A stretch of 64,000 nt of DNA. It comes from Allium sativum. Its lineage: Eukaryota; Streptophyta; Magnoliopsida; Asparagales; Amaryllidaceae. The stretch spans positions 498,320,453 through 498,384,452 of the forward strand of contig CM060923.1 of assembly GCA_030737875.1 (NCBI GenBank). Reading direction: 5' to 3'. Below, one piece after another: positions 47,325 to 57,961 of the stretch. A program made the position numbers and the translations under genes. The notes beneath the pieces are model-generated. The model did not search any database. It was not told the DNA's origin and saw only the letters and a list, made by a program, of their open reading frames with translations. Numbering within the stretch: the stretch's first letter is position 1; each line of letters begins with the position of its first letter.

Positions 47325-47329
47325 ATATT
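47325..47329. repeat. Target-site duplication of element C, right copy
   Basis: ATATT follows the LTR end TTACA, and TGTTGGTCGTAG of LTR B resumes after it. Confidence 0.9.
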
Positions 47330-49721
47330 TGTTGGTCGTAGAATTTGATATTGAATATAAGCCGATATGTCTTCTATTCAGAGCCTTGTATTTAATATCA
47401 AATGTGATTCGGGTTTTTCGTGAATGGTGTCTTCATTAACACTGTTCTTAAGCCCAGTTGAGAAAATGATTAAATCTTTTTAGTTATATTTAATGAAGTG
47501 TACTAATTAAATAATATTTAATTGGAATTGAATTGGTATTGATTTTTGGGTTTATCGTGAACAGTGTTTTAAATAACACTTGTTCTTTAACTCGATAATT
47601 AATGGAACGTGATTGTGGGTTTATCGTGAACCGTGTTTTAAATGACACTGATTCTTTAACCCAGTTAAAGATTAGAACTAAGTGGAGTTTTAATGAATCT
47701 TTAATTAGATCGAAAATGGAGTATCGCCAGTTTTACTCCAGGCGATAGTTAAATCTTTAATTAGATTTAAACGTAAAATGGTAATTGAACTTACCGATAA
47801 CACCGTGGTGTTAGATATGAAGTATTACCAGTTTTACTTCGTGGGATGAATAGGTTGAGGTTGGGAAATTAAAACAAATGATTACTTCGGTAATGTTCGT
47901 TAATCCCGATTTGTTTGAATTGATATTCAAAAAGGAGATTAAAGAATTTATCTTTGATAAAATTAATGGGAACGTTTCCCAAAATATTAGAATATTTGAA
48001 TAAAAGAATATTCTAAATTGGAATGAAGCGTATGTTGTGTTTGTGTAACACGTGTTTATTATATACGCGAGTTATTCAGAAAGACCGGGTTTATCCCATT
48101 CTTAATAACTAATTCGACGTTGTGTCGAAGATAAAGACGGTGGTTGAAGACCGGAGGTCTTCACGTTGTTTGGATAATTACTGATGATCTTGATTGGGCC
48201 GTACACCCAAGAGGAGGGAATTAGTTAGTGATCGTCCAGACGTACTTGGAGATCGATGGATGTGCGGGGTACTAGGTGCCTCCGGTTTCGTTCAGACCCA
48301 GAACGAACTTGTAAATGGACTGTGTGTCTGACATTGGATTTTATTTTGTGTGGTTGATTTCTATTAAATATATATCTGTTTGGCGGCGGAGAATTTATTC
48401 TCTTGCTTAATGCCCTTCTATGAGACATACGAGCTCAAAGGTTATGTATTGATGGATATCAAACGCATGGAGTGAATTGCCTGTGTGGCATGCCTAAGTG
48501 ACAATATGATCAAGACTTCTGTTGAAAAGCAGAGTCTTGTGGTTGATGATCAAAGCACGACCTGTGTGGCACAGCTTAGTGTAGCGTTGATTCGCGAGCC
48601 TCACACCTGGTGGTGAACCAAAAACGGGAGAGGACCTCAGGGAGGACATGCGTTTCTTTCTAGTTAGAAGTGGCGTCAGTGGTTTTACATGCCCTGATGA
48701 GTTTGACTTATGTGGTTGTTTCTGTTGCAAGGCGCCTGGGTTAGATCGGACGATCCGGGTCCAATGGAGTCATTTGTTGGCTCATTTACGCCCCATAGGG
48801 CGGGGAAACGTAGTGTTTAGGCATAATAATCCACATCGGTGGACCGACCCTGTCGCTCTAAGGCTTGCCTGCGCGCATGCCTGAGGCTCGGGCTAGAGAG
48901 TCTCGAATCGGTAGAGGACGATCCCTGGCCTCGGTTCGCAGATGGAAATCCAATTTCCAATACGTGACTTTGCGGTTTTGATTGTAATCCTATATATGGC
49001 GACATAGTGGGATGGGGCGCTTATGCCGTCTATGATTGATACTTATGATTTGAAGTTGTTTTATACTCTATGCACTTATAATAGTATCAAATGATTTGTT
49101 TTAAACGTATCAAGCGTTCTTGGCTATTATAAGGTAAAAACCCTATCCTCCGTCTTGCGTTGCAATGTGTGATGGGAACTGGGTCTTATAATAGCTTCAT
49201 TGTTCTTTATTTAGCATTGCGCTGTTGTTTCATGCACTGGTGTTCTTGGGAGGAAACCCGTTCCGTGTTATACGGCGTGGTCCCTTGATTTACCTAACTT
49301 TAAAATAAAGATTTATAACTGTTTTAGTTCTTACACCAGTCCCATGACTGACCTGGTGTTTATTGTTTTAACCTAAACTCTGGGTGCCCCTATTTTGACA
49401 CGGGCAGCTAGTAGTTTTGGTTTTGCAGATTTATATTCACAGGATCCTAGTTTACAGCCGGAACGATATCCGGAAAGCTTTGTATCCGTATATCTCTTCT
49501 AGTTGTATATTGTATTATTTTCAACTGCTATGTAATTTATTTAAATCTCTGATATTTCTGTGTAATATTTATTCATTTATACTCTATATATTCTTGTATT
49601 CTGATGGAATTGTTGTAATAAACAAGAAATGTTCTTCCGCCTGCGTTCTATTTTGTCGTGTTCTCAAAACAATTCATTCTTTCTCTTCTCCTCGGAGACC
49701 GGGGAAGTTCGGGTCGTTTCA
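47330..49721 (+). repeat. Element B 3' LTR, right part
   Basis: It continues 15077-18774 and matches 11632-14031 of the 5' LTR. It ends GTTTCA. AATAAA at 49617-49622 is a possible polyadenylation signal. No gene is visible. Confidence 0.9.
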
Positions 49722-50699
49722 TGAATTCAAAAAGGTTTTGTTGTTTCCTAATGCACTATAGAATATGACAATCTTTATTTAAACTTGAATTTATTACCTT
49801 GTTTTCATAAGTATTGAATTCCACAAAACATTTATATATATATATATATATATTATACATGGTTAATATGCAATTTTTCTCTCATATTGAAATAGAAACA
49901 AATAAATTTTTAATAACAAAAGTTAACTTCATATACGTGACATATGTCCACATTTAAAAGGTAATAACGCACTATTATATGATTATAATTGTTGACTGAT
50001 TTCAAATTATCATGGAAAAACTGATTAACTTAAATAAATGGAATAAATTGCATTATTCCCATGACGTATAGCAAAATAGGTATGTTCGCATTTCAAATAA
50101 ATATGACAGGTTGAACATGATTTGCTCTAATATTTTTAATAGACTATAATCCTGGAATAATTGCTACCATATTAATAAAAATTCCACTTAAAATAGTCAA
50201 ACTGATAACATTGGCATTATCAGTAATATAAAACAGGATTTAATGTAGATACCCTTATGTTATTATTATTATTTTACATTTATGATTAGGAAACCTGTAA
50301 TTGTATAAATTTATAAAGTTAGAATGAAATATTTTTGAAACCTTAGAAGAAACATTAATACATTCTAGGCGTCAATTATGCATCACCAAATATGTAAATG
50401 AAAACACCAATAAAAGTCGGCTACGTGCTTTGCATATGGGTTGTAGTTATTGGTTAATTATGCACAATATTGCCTTACTATATATGTACCATTGATTACA
50501 TTCATTCTTATTACTAAGGAATTCCAATACCTTTTAACATTTCCACATCATACTTTTTTTTAAAAACCATTTTAATCTCAATAACTTAATTAAATTACAT
50601 ATACTTAAATAATCGAAACATATGGGATGTAAAAATAAGAAATGAATATGTGAAGTTTTGATTTAGTATGTATTAAAATTAGAATTTAACAAACATACA
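49722..50699. other. AT-rich sequence without recognised features
   Basis: A TA dinucleotide run lies at about 49834-49856. I find no ORF of note, no LTR homology and no terminal inverted repeats. It may be the body of the inverted element whose start is at 50827, or ordinary intergenic DNA into which B inserted. Confidence 0.4.
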
Positions 50700-50827
50700 T
50701 AAAAGTCTAATTATGATGATTATTTCTACTTTGTCGTTATTTATTTAAAATAAATTATTTTAAATATTCTATATTCATTTAAAATTTCTAAAATTTTAAA
50801 TTGGCCCCAAAATTGCGGGTTGTTACA
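50700..50827 (-). repeat. Inverted LTR start fragment
   Basis: Read on the minus strand from 50827 it begins TGTAACAACCCG, then GGGGCCAATTTAAAATTTT and a TTTAAAATAATTTATTTTAAATAA segment ending in AACGAC. This follows the first 100 bp of LTR B (15077 on) with divergence. It is the only minus-strand LTR piece I found. Confidence 0.6.
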
Positions 50828-51908
50828 TACATTTCTTTCTAGTTAGAAGTGGTGTTAGCGACTTACCAGCCCTGACATTTTTACTTATGTGGATGATGGA
50901 ATGAGGCGCCTCGGTTATTTGAGTCCCTAGTGGCTCTATTTACGCCCCAAAAGGCGGGGAAACATATTGTTCAGGCATTATTAATCGACTAACATATTTG
51001 TGGACCGGCCCTGAAGATCCAGGTGCGGTTGCGACTGTATCCTGAGGCACGGGCTAGAGTGTCTCGAATTCGGTAAGGACTATCTTTTGCCTTGGTTCAT
51101 GATGGAAATCCAACTTCCAATATGACCCATGCGGTTTTGATTGTATAACTAGTATAGCGACATAGTATATGGTAGCTATGTCGTCTATGATTGATACATT
51201 ATGATTGAAATGTTTTTAAAACATATATACACTAATAATAATATCAAATCCGCTTTATCGTATCAAGCATTTTTGACCATTATAAGGTAAAACTCTATCC
51301 TCCAGTTTGCGTTGCATTGTGTGATGGGACTTGAGTCTTATAATGGTTTCATTTTTCTAAAAAACATTGCGTTGTTTAACGATTTACTTTAATTATGCAC
51401 TGGCAATCCAATGGAGTAAACCCGTTCCGCGTTAGCGGCGTGGTCCTGTGATTAGCCTTATTAATAAATAGGTTAAGTAAGATTTCTTATACCAGTCCCA
51501 TGACTGACCTGTAGTTTGTTTCACTTTGCAAACTCGGGTGCCCTCTTTTCCACATGCGCAGCCTTGTATTCAGGTTTTAGCAAATTCGTTCTGGACAGCT
51601 AAGGAGCTGAAGACGGATCCTATCATTTCTATTTTGCTGTTCAGGCTTCATTTAGTATGTCAGGTTTAATTCTGCTGCATTGTATTTAATCTATTGTAAA
51701 TTTATCTTCCGATGTATTATTATTTCGATGTACTCTTATATATTCTGTACTCTGATGTTACGTTATTATAATGTAATAAAATTCTTTTGTTATCTGTTCT
51801 GATGTGTTGTAAGCCCAAAGTTAAAAGTATTAAAGGATTTCCAACTTTTGGATCTGGCCTGTGTGGTTTATGGTCGATTCAAAGGGTAGGGATTTTCGGC
51901 TCTTTACA
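50828..51908 (+). repeat. Orphan LTR 3' end (fragment F)
   Basis: It starts abruptly within the TTTCTTTCTAGTTAGAAGTGG block (compare 12961 and 48652) and runs to an LTR-type end CTCTTTACA. It carries the ACCAGTCCCATGACTGACCTG block, a CCGC/GCGG hairpin (51427-51438), and AATAAA near 51775. It is more diverged from B-D than they are from each other and has no primer site after it. It is a truncated or solo LTR remnant. Confidence 0.75.
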
Positions 51909-52330
51909 TCACATGTTCATTTCAACAAAATGAAGAGACTGTAAAACTAAAAAGCTTATACATTTAGTCTTTTTTTAACTCTGTAACTCAGTGTAAATAT
52001 TACAAAAGGAAGGTGAAAATGAAGAATGCAGCTTTCTTAAGCTTGACATTTGTTTACTTCCTCTTTTCTGTTGTATCAGGTTTCTCACGTCTTCCCACCT
52101 TCATGAGATCTTTCTTTCACAATGTTAACAATAGCTAAAAAATTTGCACAAAAAGAAAAGCTAAGTAAAATTGGTTATTCAAATAAAAAAACAAAAAAAA
52201 ACATTATTTTGCACAAAAAGTGGAGCTAAATATTATTTACTCTTCACATGTTGAATTTAGTTAACATTGTTCACTTCCTCTTTTCTGTTGTCTCATGTTT
52301 CTCACATCTTCCCACCTGCATGAGATCTTT
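51909..52330. repeat. Non-LTR DNA with an imperfect tandem duplication
   Basis: A segment around 52045-52115 recurs at about 52256-52330. Both copies share ACTTCCTCTTTTCTGTTGT, TTTCTCAC, TCTTCCCACCT and CATGAGATCTTT. GCACAAAAAG also occurs twice (about 52147 and 52211). The stretch ends in TCTTT, the likely target-site duplication of element E. This is the best candidate in the window for host sequence. Confidence 0.6.
52019..52138 (+). CDS. Short signal-peptide-like ORF (39 aa)
   Basis: The ATG at 52019 opens 39 codons ending TAA at 52136-52138. Residues 1-20 have Lys at position 2 followed by a hydrophobic run (AAFLSLTFVYFLFSVVSG), the profile of a secretory signal peptide. The rest has no cysteines. 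A potential donor CAG|GT lies at the end of the hydrophobic part. It could be exon 1 of a small secreted peptide gene whose other exons are lost or were separated by element E, or a chance frame. The duplicated copy downstream lacks this start. Function unknown. Confidence 0.3.
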   Translation: MKNAAFLSLTFVYFLFSVVSGFSRLPTFMRSFFHNVNNS

Positions 52331-53109
52331 TGTAACAACCCGGAAAATACGAGCCAATTTAAAATTTTTAAATTGGTCATTTCAAAGGGATTTGAACAAT
52401 TGAAATAGAATATTTCAATAAAATAGTGAATTAGAAGTAGTGAGTCAGTTGGAAAATTTGAATTCAAACCTTGACTGACTGTGCAGGGTGGAAATTATAA
52501 CGGATTTTAGTGAAACCAAAAATAATTAAATCTGTTTATCAATACCTTTCTAATGAATCTAAAAAATCGAAGTTTCATAACGGGAATCAAAAGTTATGGC
52601 CGAATGAATTTTCAGAAAGGTCACTATATAGAATATATAACCCTGGAAAATAGATATTGAGCAAACGACCTCGGAATTCGACAAAACCACTTTTGTTGGG
52701 TCCGGAATGTCAAACTATTGCTAGGTTTCAAATTTCATAATTTTTGAAGCTAGTATGTGAGCTGACAAAAGAAAATGTGTTTGGTCAATTTCTGTTAAAT
52801 TGGATCGACCAGAAAATGGCCATTTTTCAAACGATCTCAGAATTCGACAAAACTAGTTTTGTTGGGACCGTAGCATCAAAACATAGCTAGATTTATTTTT
52901 CTGGAATTTTTCGAATCAGTTTGTGGCCTTGGCAAATTGAAATGTACGTTCAAAGTTAAAAATTAAATGTTTTATATTTTAATTTGAAGAATAACTGACT
53001 GTAATAGTCAAATTGGCCAACGAAACATATCCCATTGTGTCCGGGATGGGGGTATTTAGCTAGGGACGACAGTCGTTGGGTTTGAATTGGTCTCCGTGTG
53101 GAGAAACAC

Positions 53110-53144
53110 TATTTAAAAATTTATTAAAACCATTGGCCAATCAG
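53110..53144 (+). promoter_or_regulatory. Putative promoter of LTR E
   Basis: TATTTAAA (53110-53117) and a perfect palindromic CCAAT element, ATTGGCCAAT (53132-53141), precede the CT-rich leader. Both are repeated in the 3' LTR (TATTTAAA at 63086-63093). Confidence 0.4.
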
Positions 53145-53189
53145 AAATTTTCTTTCATTATTTTTAAAAATAAAAAACCCCAGAAACCC

Positions 53190-53533
53190 TTTTTCTCCCT
53201 CTCGATCGACGATTTACATCGTTCGCCCCTTCCCAGCCAAATCGCCGCCGCCACAAGCGATTCCAGCCTTCGCCACCACCAGTCGACGCGCCTCCCTCCC
53301 CTCTTCCAATCCGACCCAAGCTCGACCCCTATTGCCTCCTCCATCGCCAGAATCGTTGATCCAAAGTCGAGCACTTCTCGTCGCCGCCCCGATCGCCAGA
53401 GACCACCGAACCACCTCAAACCACCCTGCGCCGACTCCCCTCTCCTCCCTCTTCCACGTCATCACCTCTGATCATCCTATCGTGCCTCAGTTCTCGCTAA
53501 AACTGCAACCCTAGTTTTGAACCATCGATAAAG
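53190..53533 (+). promoter_or_regulatory. CT- and GC-rich leader of LTR E with consensus splice donor
   Basis: The island ends with AAAG|GTGAGT at 53533/53534, a near-perfect plant 5' splice site, repeated at 63513/63514. A candidate acceptor TTATTGAACAG lies at 55006, giving a possible 1.47 kb leader intron. Proline/serine-rich frames across it (53076-53471; 62989-63624) differ in frame and length between the two LTRs, so I do not call a gene. Confidence 0.5.
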
Positions 53534-53910
53534 GTGAGTTCTTTTTTATGTTTGAACTTTGAAAAATCATATCTTTATGGTGTGTTGACGAAATTCAATG
53601 AAACAGGAAACATAGGGACCGCAAGGAAGCTCTCTACCACATAGAAGAGACCGCGGATTTTTCGGAGTCATCAACGATTTTTAGCACTCCAAAAACCAAA
53701 GTTAGAAATCTAAATTAACTGAATTTGAATGGAAATTGTTGTGTATAAATTATATAAGCGAAATATAAATTACACACGTGTTGTATACCTCATGTACATA
53801 CGATGTGTAAGCTATATAAGCGAAGTATGAATTATACATGCATAGTATAATTGATATATGTGTTGAAATGCAAGTGAAATATAGCAATAATGTGTATATA
53901 TATACTCCCC

Positions 53911-53931
53911 TCGTCCACAAACCATGGACGA
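53911..53931 (+). promoter_or_regulatory. Conserved CCA/TGG hairpin, LTR E
   Basis: TCGTCCA/TGGACGA pairs over 7 bp around CAAACCA. It matches the second hairpin of B-D in position and loop, with different stem bases. The 3' LTR copy is 63887-63907. Confidence 0.5.
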
Positions 53932-54994
53932 TATTTATTGTTGTGTATAGGTGTGAAATATTGTATGAAAAGGCGAATGGTTGAATAATTGTTTGTGTTT
54001 GATATTGATTGGTTGTGGTTGAAAAATACCCATTGGTGATTGAAATGAATTGGAAATAATTGTGGAAATAAAAATAAAACATGTCGCCTGCGTGCGAATT
54101 AGATGCATGAATCCTCATTGTCAAAAACCGTGAGGTTTTAAGGTAGAGCGAGGAGCCGTACTAGGGACGGTGCCGGTTTTAACTACCCTGCCGTTATGCT
54201 GCTGAAATTTTGAATAATATTCATGTGTTAGAATTATTTTCATATGTTGAAATTATCTTCATGCGTTGAAATTAAAGTCATGTGTTGAAACTATATCCAT
54301 GTGTGGAAATACTCATGTGTTGAGAAGTGATGTGTGAAAATTAAATTCATGTGTGAATGAATGAAGTGTTTAAACAATAAAAATCACATTTTTATAATAT
54401 ATATGAAGTATGTAAAATATTCGCCTTATATATATAAATAGTTTCAATAATAAAAATTTCATCTTTCTTATATGAACAACATATATAAAATATCCATGTG
54501 TGGAAATGCTCATGTGTTGAGAAGTGTGTGTGTTGGAAAAGTTCATGTGTTGAATAAAAAGATTGAACAATAAAAATTACATTTTTATAGAAACTATGAA
54601 TTATTGAAAACATTCATTTGTCGAATAAATATTTTAAATGATAAAAATATCATTTTTATCATATATGTGATATGCTAAAGATATGCGATCGTTGAAATAA
54701 ATATTTGTGAAAGAAAAATTATTTTTAACATGCATAGGAACTAAATAAAATAGTCATGTGTTGAAATATATTTTAGTTCGCCAAAATTATCCATTTTGAA
54801 ATGTGAAGTGTTAAAAATAGCCACTTGTTCAAATAAATATGCATGAGTTGAAATATTCATTAATTAGCTAATGATATGATCTTTGCCTATGCATGCAACA
54901 TTAGAATGAATGGTGTTTTTAAACCAAAGTGAATCAAATATGAAGTTGAATGGAAAATGAGAAGTGATGAGAATTATATATATGTACATGAATA

Positions 54995-55245
54995 TTTATT
55001 GAACAGGTTATAGCAAAGAGGCTAGAGAAGAGGAATAAAATTTTGTGCCTGACAAATAGGTACACGTTTACTGTTTTGTTTGGGTGATGATTTTGTGAGC
55101 CTGTTGGCTAGCCGCTTGGCTTTTTCTTTTTCTTTTTGACTTGAAACGCCCGTGTGGCTACTTGGGAATTTTCCCAGCCCCTCCCGTACAAATGAGGTTA
55201 TGGCAAAAATTTCCAAAATTTAAAGGCGTTAGCGAAATATTTGAA
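54995..55245 (+). repeat. Core-type segment embedded in the 5' LTR of E
   Basis: The block from TTGAACAGGTTATAGCAAAG through GGCTAGAG, ACAAATAGGTAC, TTGTTTGGGTGATG, GCTAGCCGCTTGGCTTTTTC and GGTTATGGCAAAAATT matches the core of B at about 14681-14940, and likewise C and D. In those elements it lies between the LTRs; here it lies inside the LTR. It begins at the putative splice acceptor. Confidence 0.7.
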
Positions 55246-55319
55246 GTGAAAACGATATTGAAATCGTCGAATGAACTCTATTTATATAAATATATAAATA
55301 TAAATACAATTAAAACGAA

Positions 55320-55790
55320 ACGTGGCCGTGCAGTTCTTGTTTTGAAACCGCGATTTCAAACGACTAGTGCGGGAAATTCGACCATTGGATTTTCCCGAAA
55401 CCGCAACCGTTGGGTTCGCCTTGGAAATATCTTTCCAACGGCACCAACTTTGTGAAGATCCGACGGTTGGATTGTCTGGAATGTTTAATTCAAATCTGAA
55501 GAAAAACAGCGTCAGAAACGATTTTATATACATACATACATATATATATATATATAATTAAATTAAATCGAATAACGACGTTGTAGTTCGTAAATTGAAA
55601 TCGTAACTTCAAATGGCTAGTGTGGAAGATCAGACCGTCGGATTTTCCCAAAACTGAAACCGTTGGATTCGTTTTGAAATGATCTTTCTAATGATTTAAA
55701 ATTTGTGAAGATCCAACGGTTAGATTTCCAGATATGTGTAAAACAAATTAAGTGAAAAACAGCGCCAGTGCATCGGCACGACCTGAATCG
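55320..55790. repeat. Tandem duplication of a conserved LTR block in E
   Basis: Two diverged copies, about 55330-55500 and 55580-55760, share GCAGTTC or GTAGTTCGTAAATTG, CTAGTG(C/T)GG, GACC(A/G)T(T/C)GGATTTTCCC, AACCGTTGG(G/A)TTCG and GAAGATCC(G/A)ACGGTT(G/A)GATT. B, C and D have one copy. Confidence 0.65.
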
Positions 55791-57705
55791 TCGTTTAATT
55801 AACTATGTCCGTTTTAAATAAACAAAAATGGTGATATATCGCTATAAAATACTGTAGACGATATAGAGTGGAAAGAAACCAATTTTGTTGTGTTTTCTTC
55901 AGTTGTGATGGTTGAATGTATTTAACATGAAAATTATAACTAAAGAACTGAAATGTGAATGTTGAATAGTCTAACCATGTGATAAATTGATTTAAAAATC
56001 TAAATATACGTTGGTTATTTGAAAAGGCCGAGTTCATCTCATTTCAAATAATCGATCGACGACGAGAAGTTGAAGAGTCGAAAACGGTTGAAGACCGACG
56101 ATCTTCACATTGGATGGATAGGCGCTACTGATGCTCGTGATTGGAGTAGCTAACGTGAAGGAGCTGAAGTAGTAGCCGTCCAAACATAATGTTGATTGTG
56201 CGGATATACGAGGAATTTGGTGCCTCCGGTTTCGTTCAAACCCAGAACGGACTTATAAGTGGACTGTGTGTCTGACATTGGATTTTGTTCTATGCTAATT
56301 GATCTATGTTAAATATATATCTGTTTGGCGGCGGAGAATTTATTCTCTTGCTTAACGCCCTTCTCTGAGACGTACGAGCTAAGAGGTTATGTATTGATAG
56401 AAATCAGTCGCATGGAGTGGATTGCATGTGTGGCACGCCTAAGTGGCATATGATCAAGGCTTCTGTTGCAAAGCAAAGTCTTGTGGTTGATGATCAAAGC
56501 ATGGTCTGTGTGACGTAGCTTTGTGTATAACGTGAATTCGCGAGCCTCACACCCCGGTATGAGTCAAAAAGGGGAGAAGGACCCAAGGAGTGCACGATGT
56601 TTCTTTCTAGCTATGGTGGTGTCAGTGACCTCCCAGCCTTGACATTTTTATCTACTTTTCACCTGTGTGGTTGTTGGAATACGAGGCGCCTCGATTATAG
56701 GTCTATAAGGACCGGGAAACGTGTGTTCAGGAATAACTAATCCTCAAAAGTAAGAGAGGACCGGCCTTGGAGGATCCAGGGATTGCTGTGTGCGGTCCCG
56801 AGGCATTTGCTAGAGTGTCTCGAACAGAGAGTAGCTTTCCCCTTGCCTCGACTCATGAAGGAATCCAATTTCCAATACGAAATATGCGAATGTGATTGTA
56901 TTACTAGTAGGGTGACATGATATATGCTACACATGCCATCTAGGATTGATATTTATGATTGAAATCGCTTTTGAAACATATATGCACTAGTAATAATATC
57001 AAACACTTTTGTTTTATACATATGAAGCATTTTTGGCCATTATAAGGTAAAACTCTATCCTCCGGCTTGCGTTGCATTGTGTGATGGGACCTGAGTCTTA
57101 TAATGGCTTCATTTTATAAAAAGCATTGCGATGATTTAATCATTTACTTTATTTCATGCACTTGCACTCATTGGAGTAAACCCGTTCCGCGAAAGTGGCG
57201 TGGTCCTTTGATTTTCCTTATTATTGTTGTTAATAAGTTAAGTAGATTTCTCATACCAGTCCCATGACTGACTCATAGTTTGTTTCACCTTGCAAACTCG
57301 GGTTCCCTCATTTTCACCCGGGCAGCCTAGTTACAGGTATCTGGTGCACTTTTGGCTCATGGCGAGGCTTGACTACCCCGTGCTGACTTTGACTCTTTCC
57401 GCCATTACAGTATATGTATTATGATTCCGCCATTGGCGATGTAGACTGATATTTATTTTGTGTACTCTATATGAATGATTCCGCCTCTGGTGATGGTGAC
57501 TGATTATGTATTATTATGCACTAAGTTGTATCCTGCACTGTGCTCTCTGATGTGGTGATATCTATATGATTCCGCTGTCATATATGTGTAAATTATTATA
57601 TTTTATGCTTATGCTATTATCTATGATCTGCTTATGATGAGTAAAGTGTTATATTCCAATGATTATCCTTAACACCGTGTAATGGGGTTTTGGGATCGTC
57701 ACAGC

Positions 57706-57717
57706 TGGTATCAGAGC
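57706..57717 (+). promoter_or_regulatory. Element E primer binding site (tRNA-Met)
   Basis: TGGTATCAGAGC lies two bases after the LTR end CACA at 57703. Confidence 0.92.
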
Positions 57718-57757
57718 TTTGGTTAACCTTAGTTCTGGAGTCTAACACATTAAACAC

Positions 57758-57834
57758 TTCGTCAAAATAGAATCAGTAGTATTCTAAGGCGAATAGCTCA
57801 TTAGAGATAGGACTAGTAAAGTCCTAGAATGAGC
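57758..57834 (+). promoter_or_regulatory. Twin post-primer-site stem-loops, element E
   Basis: Stem-loop 1 (57758-57793) has TTCG/CGAA outside, TAGAAT/ATTCTA inside and loop CAGTAGT. Stem-loop 2 (57796-57834) has GCTCATT/AATGAGC, spacer AGAGA opposite G, TAGGAC/GTCCTA and loop TAGTAAA. Every listed pair is canonical although several differ in identity from B-D. It lies about 130 bp before the gag start. Confidence 0.7.
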
Positions 57835-57961
57835 CAACCAGAATAGCAAAAACAATTTGATCAGTCCATCATTATCTTTCCTTAAGTTTTTCTACTTAAC
57901 CATGCAATAAATTATCGTTTCTGTAAGCTGACTCTTTTCTTGCTTATCCAGAACTTGAAAA

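Larger units (their letters stand above)
52331..57703 (+). repeat. Element E 5' LTR (5.4 kb)
   Basis: It starts TGTAACAACCCGG and ends GATCGTCACA. In order: U3 module pair (about 52672-52725 and 52845-52895), promoter (53110-53144), leader (53190-53533), hairpin (53911-53931), CATGTGTTGAAA-type repeats (54220-54860), a segment otherwise found in the cores of B-D (54995-55245), two tandem copies of the ATCCGACC-type block (55320-55790), and LTR-end blocks. The visible part of the 3' LTR covers only its first third. Confidence 0.88.
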
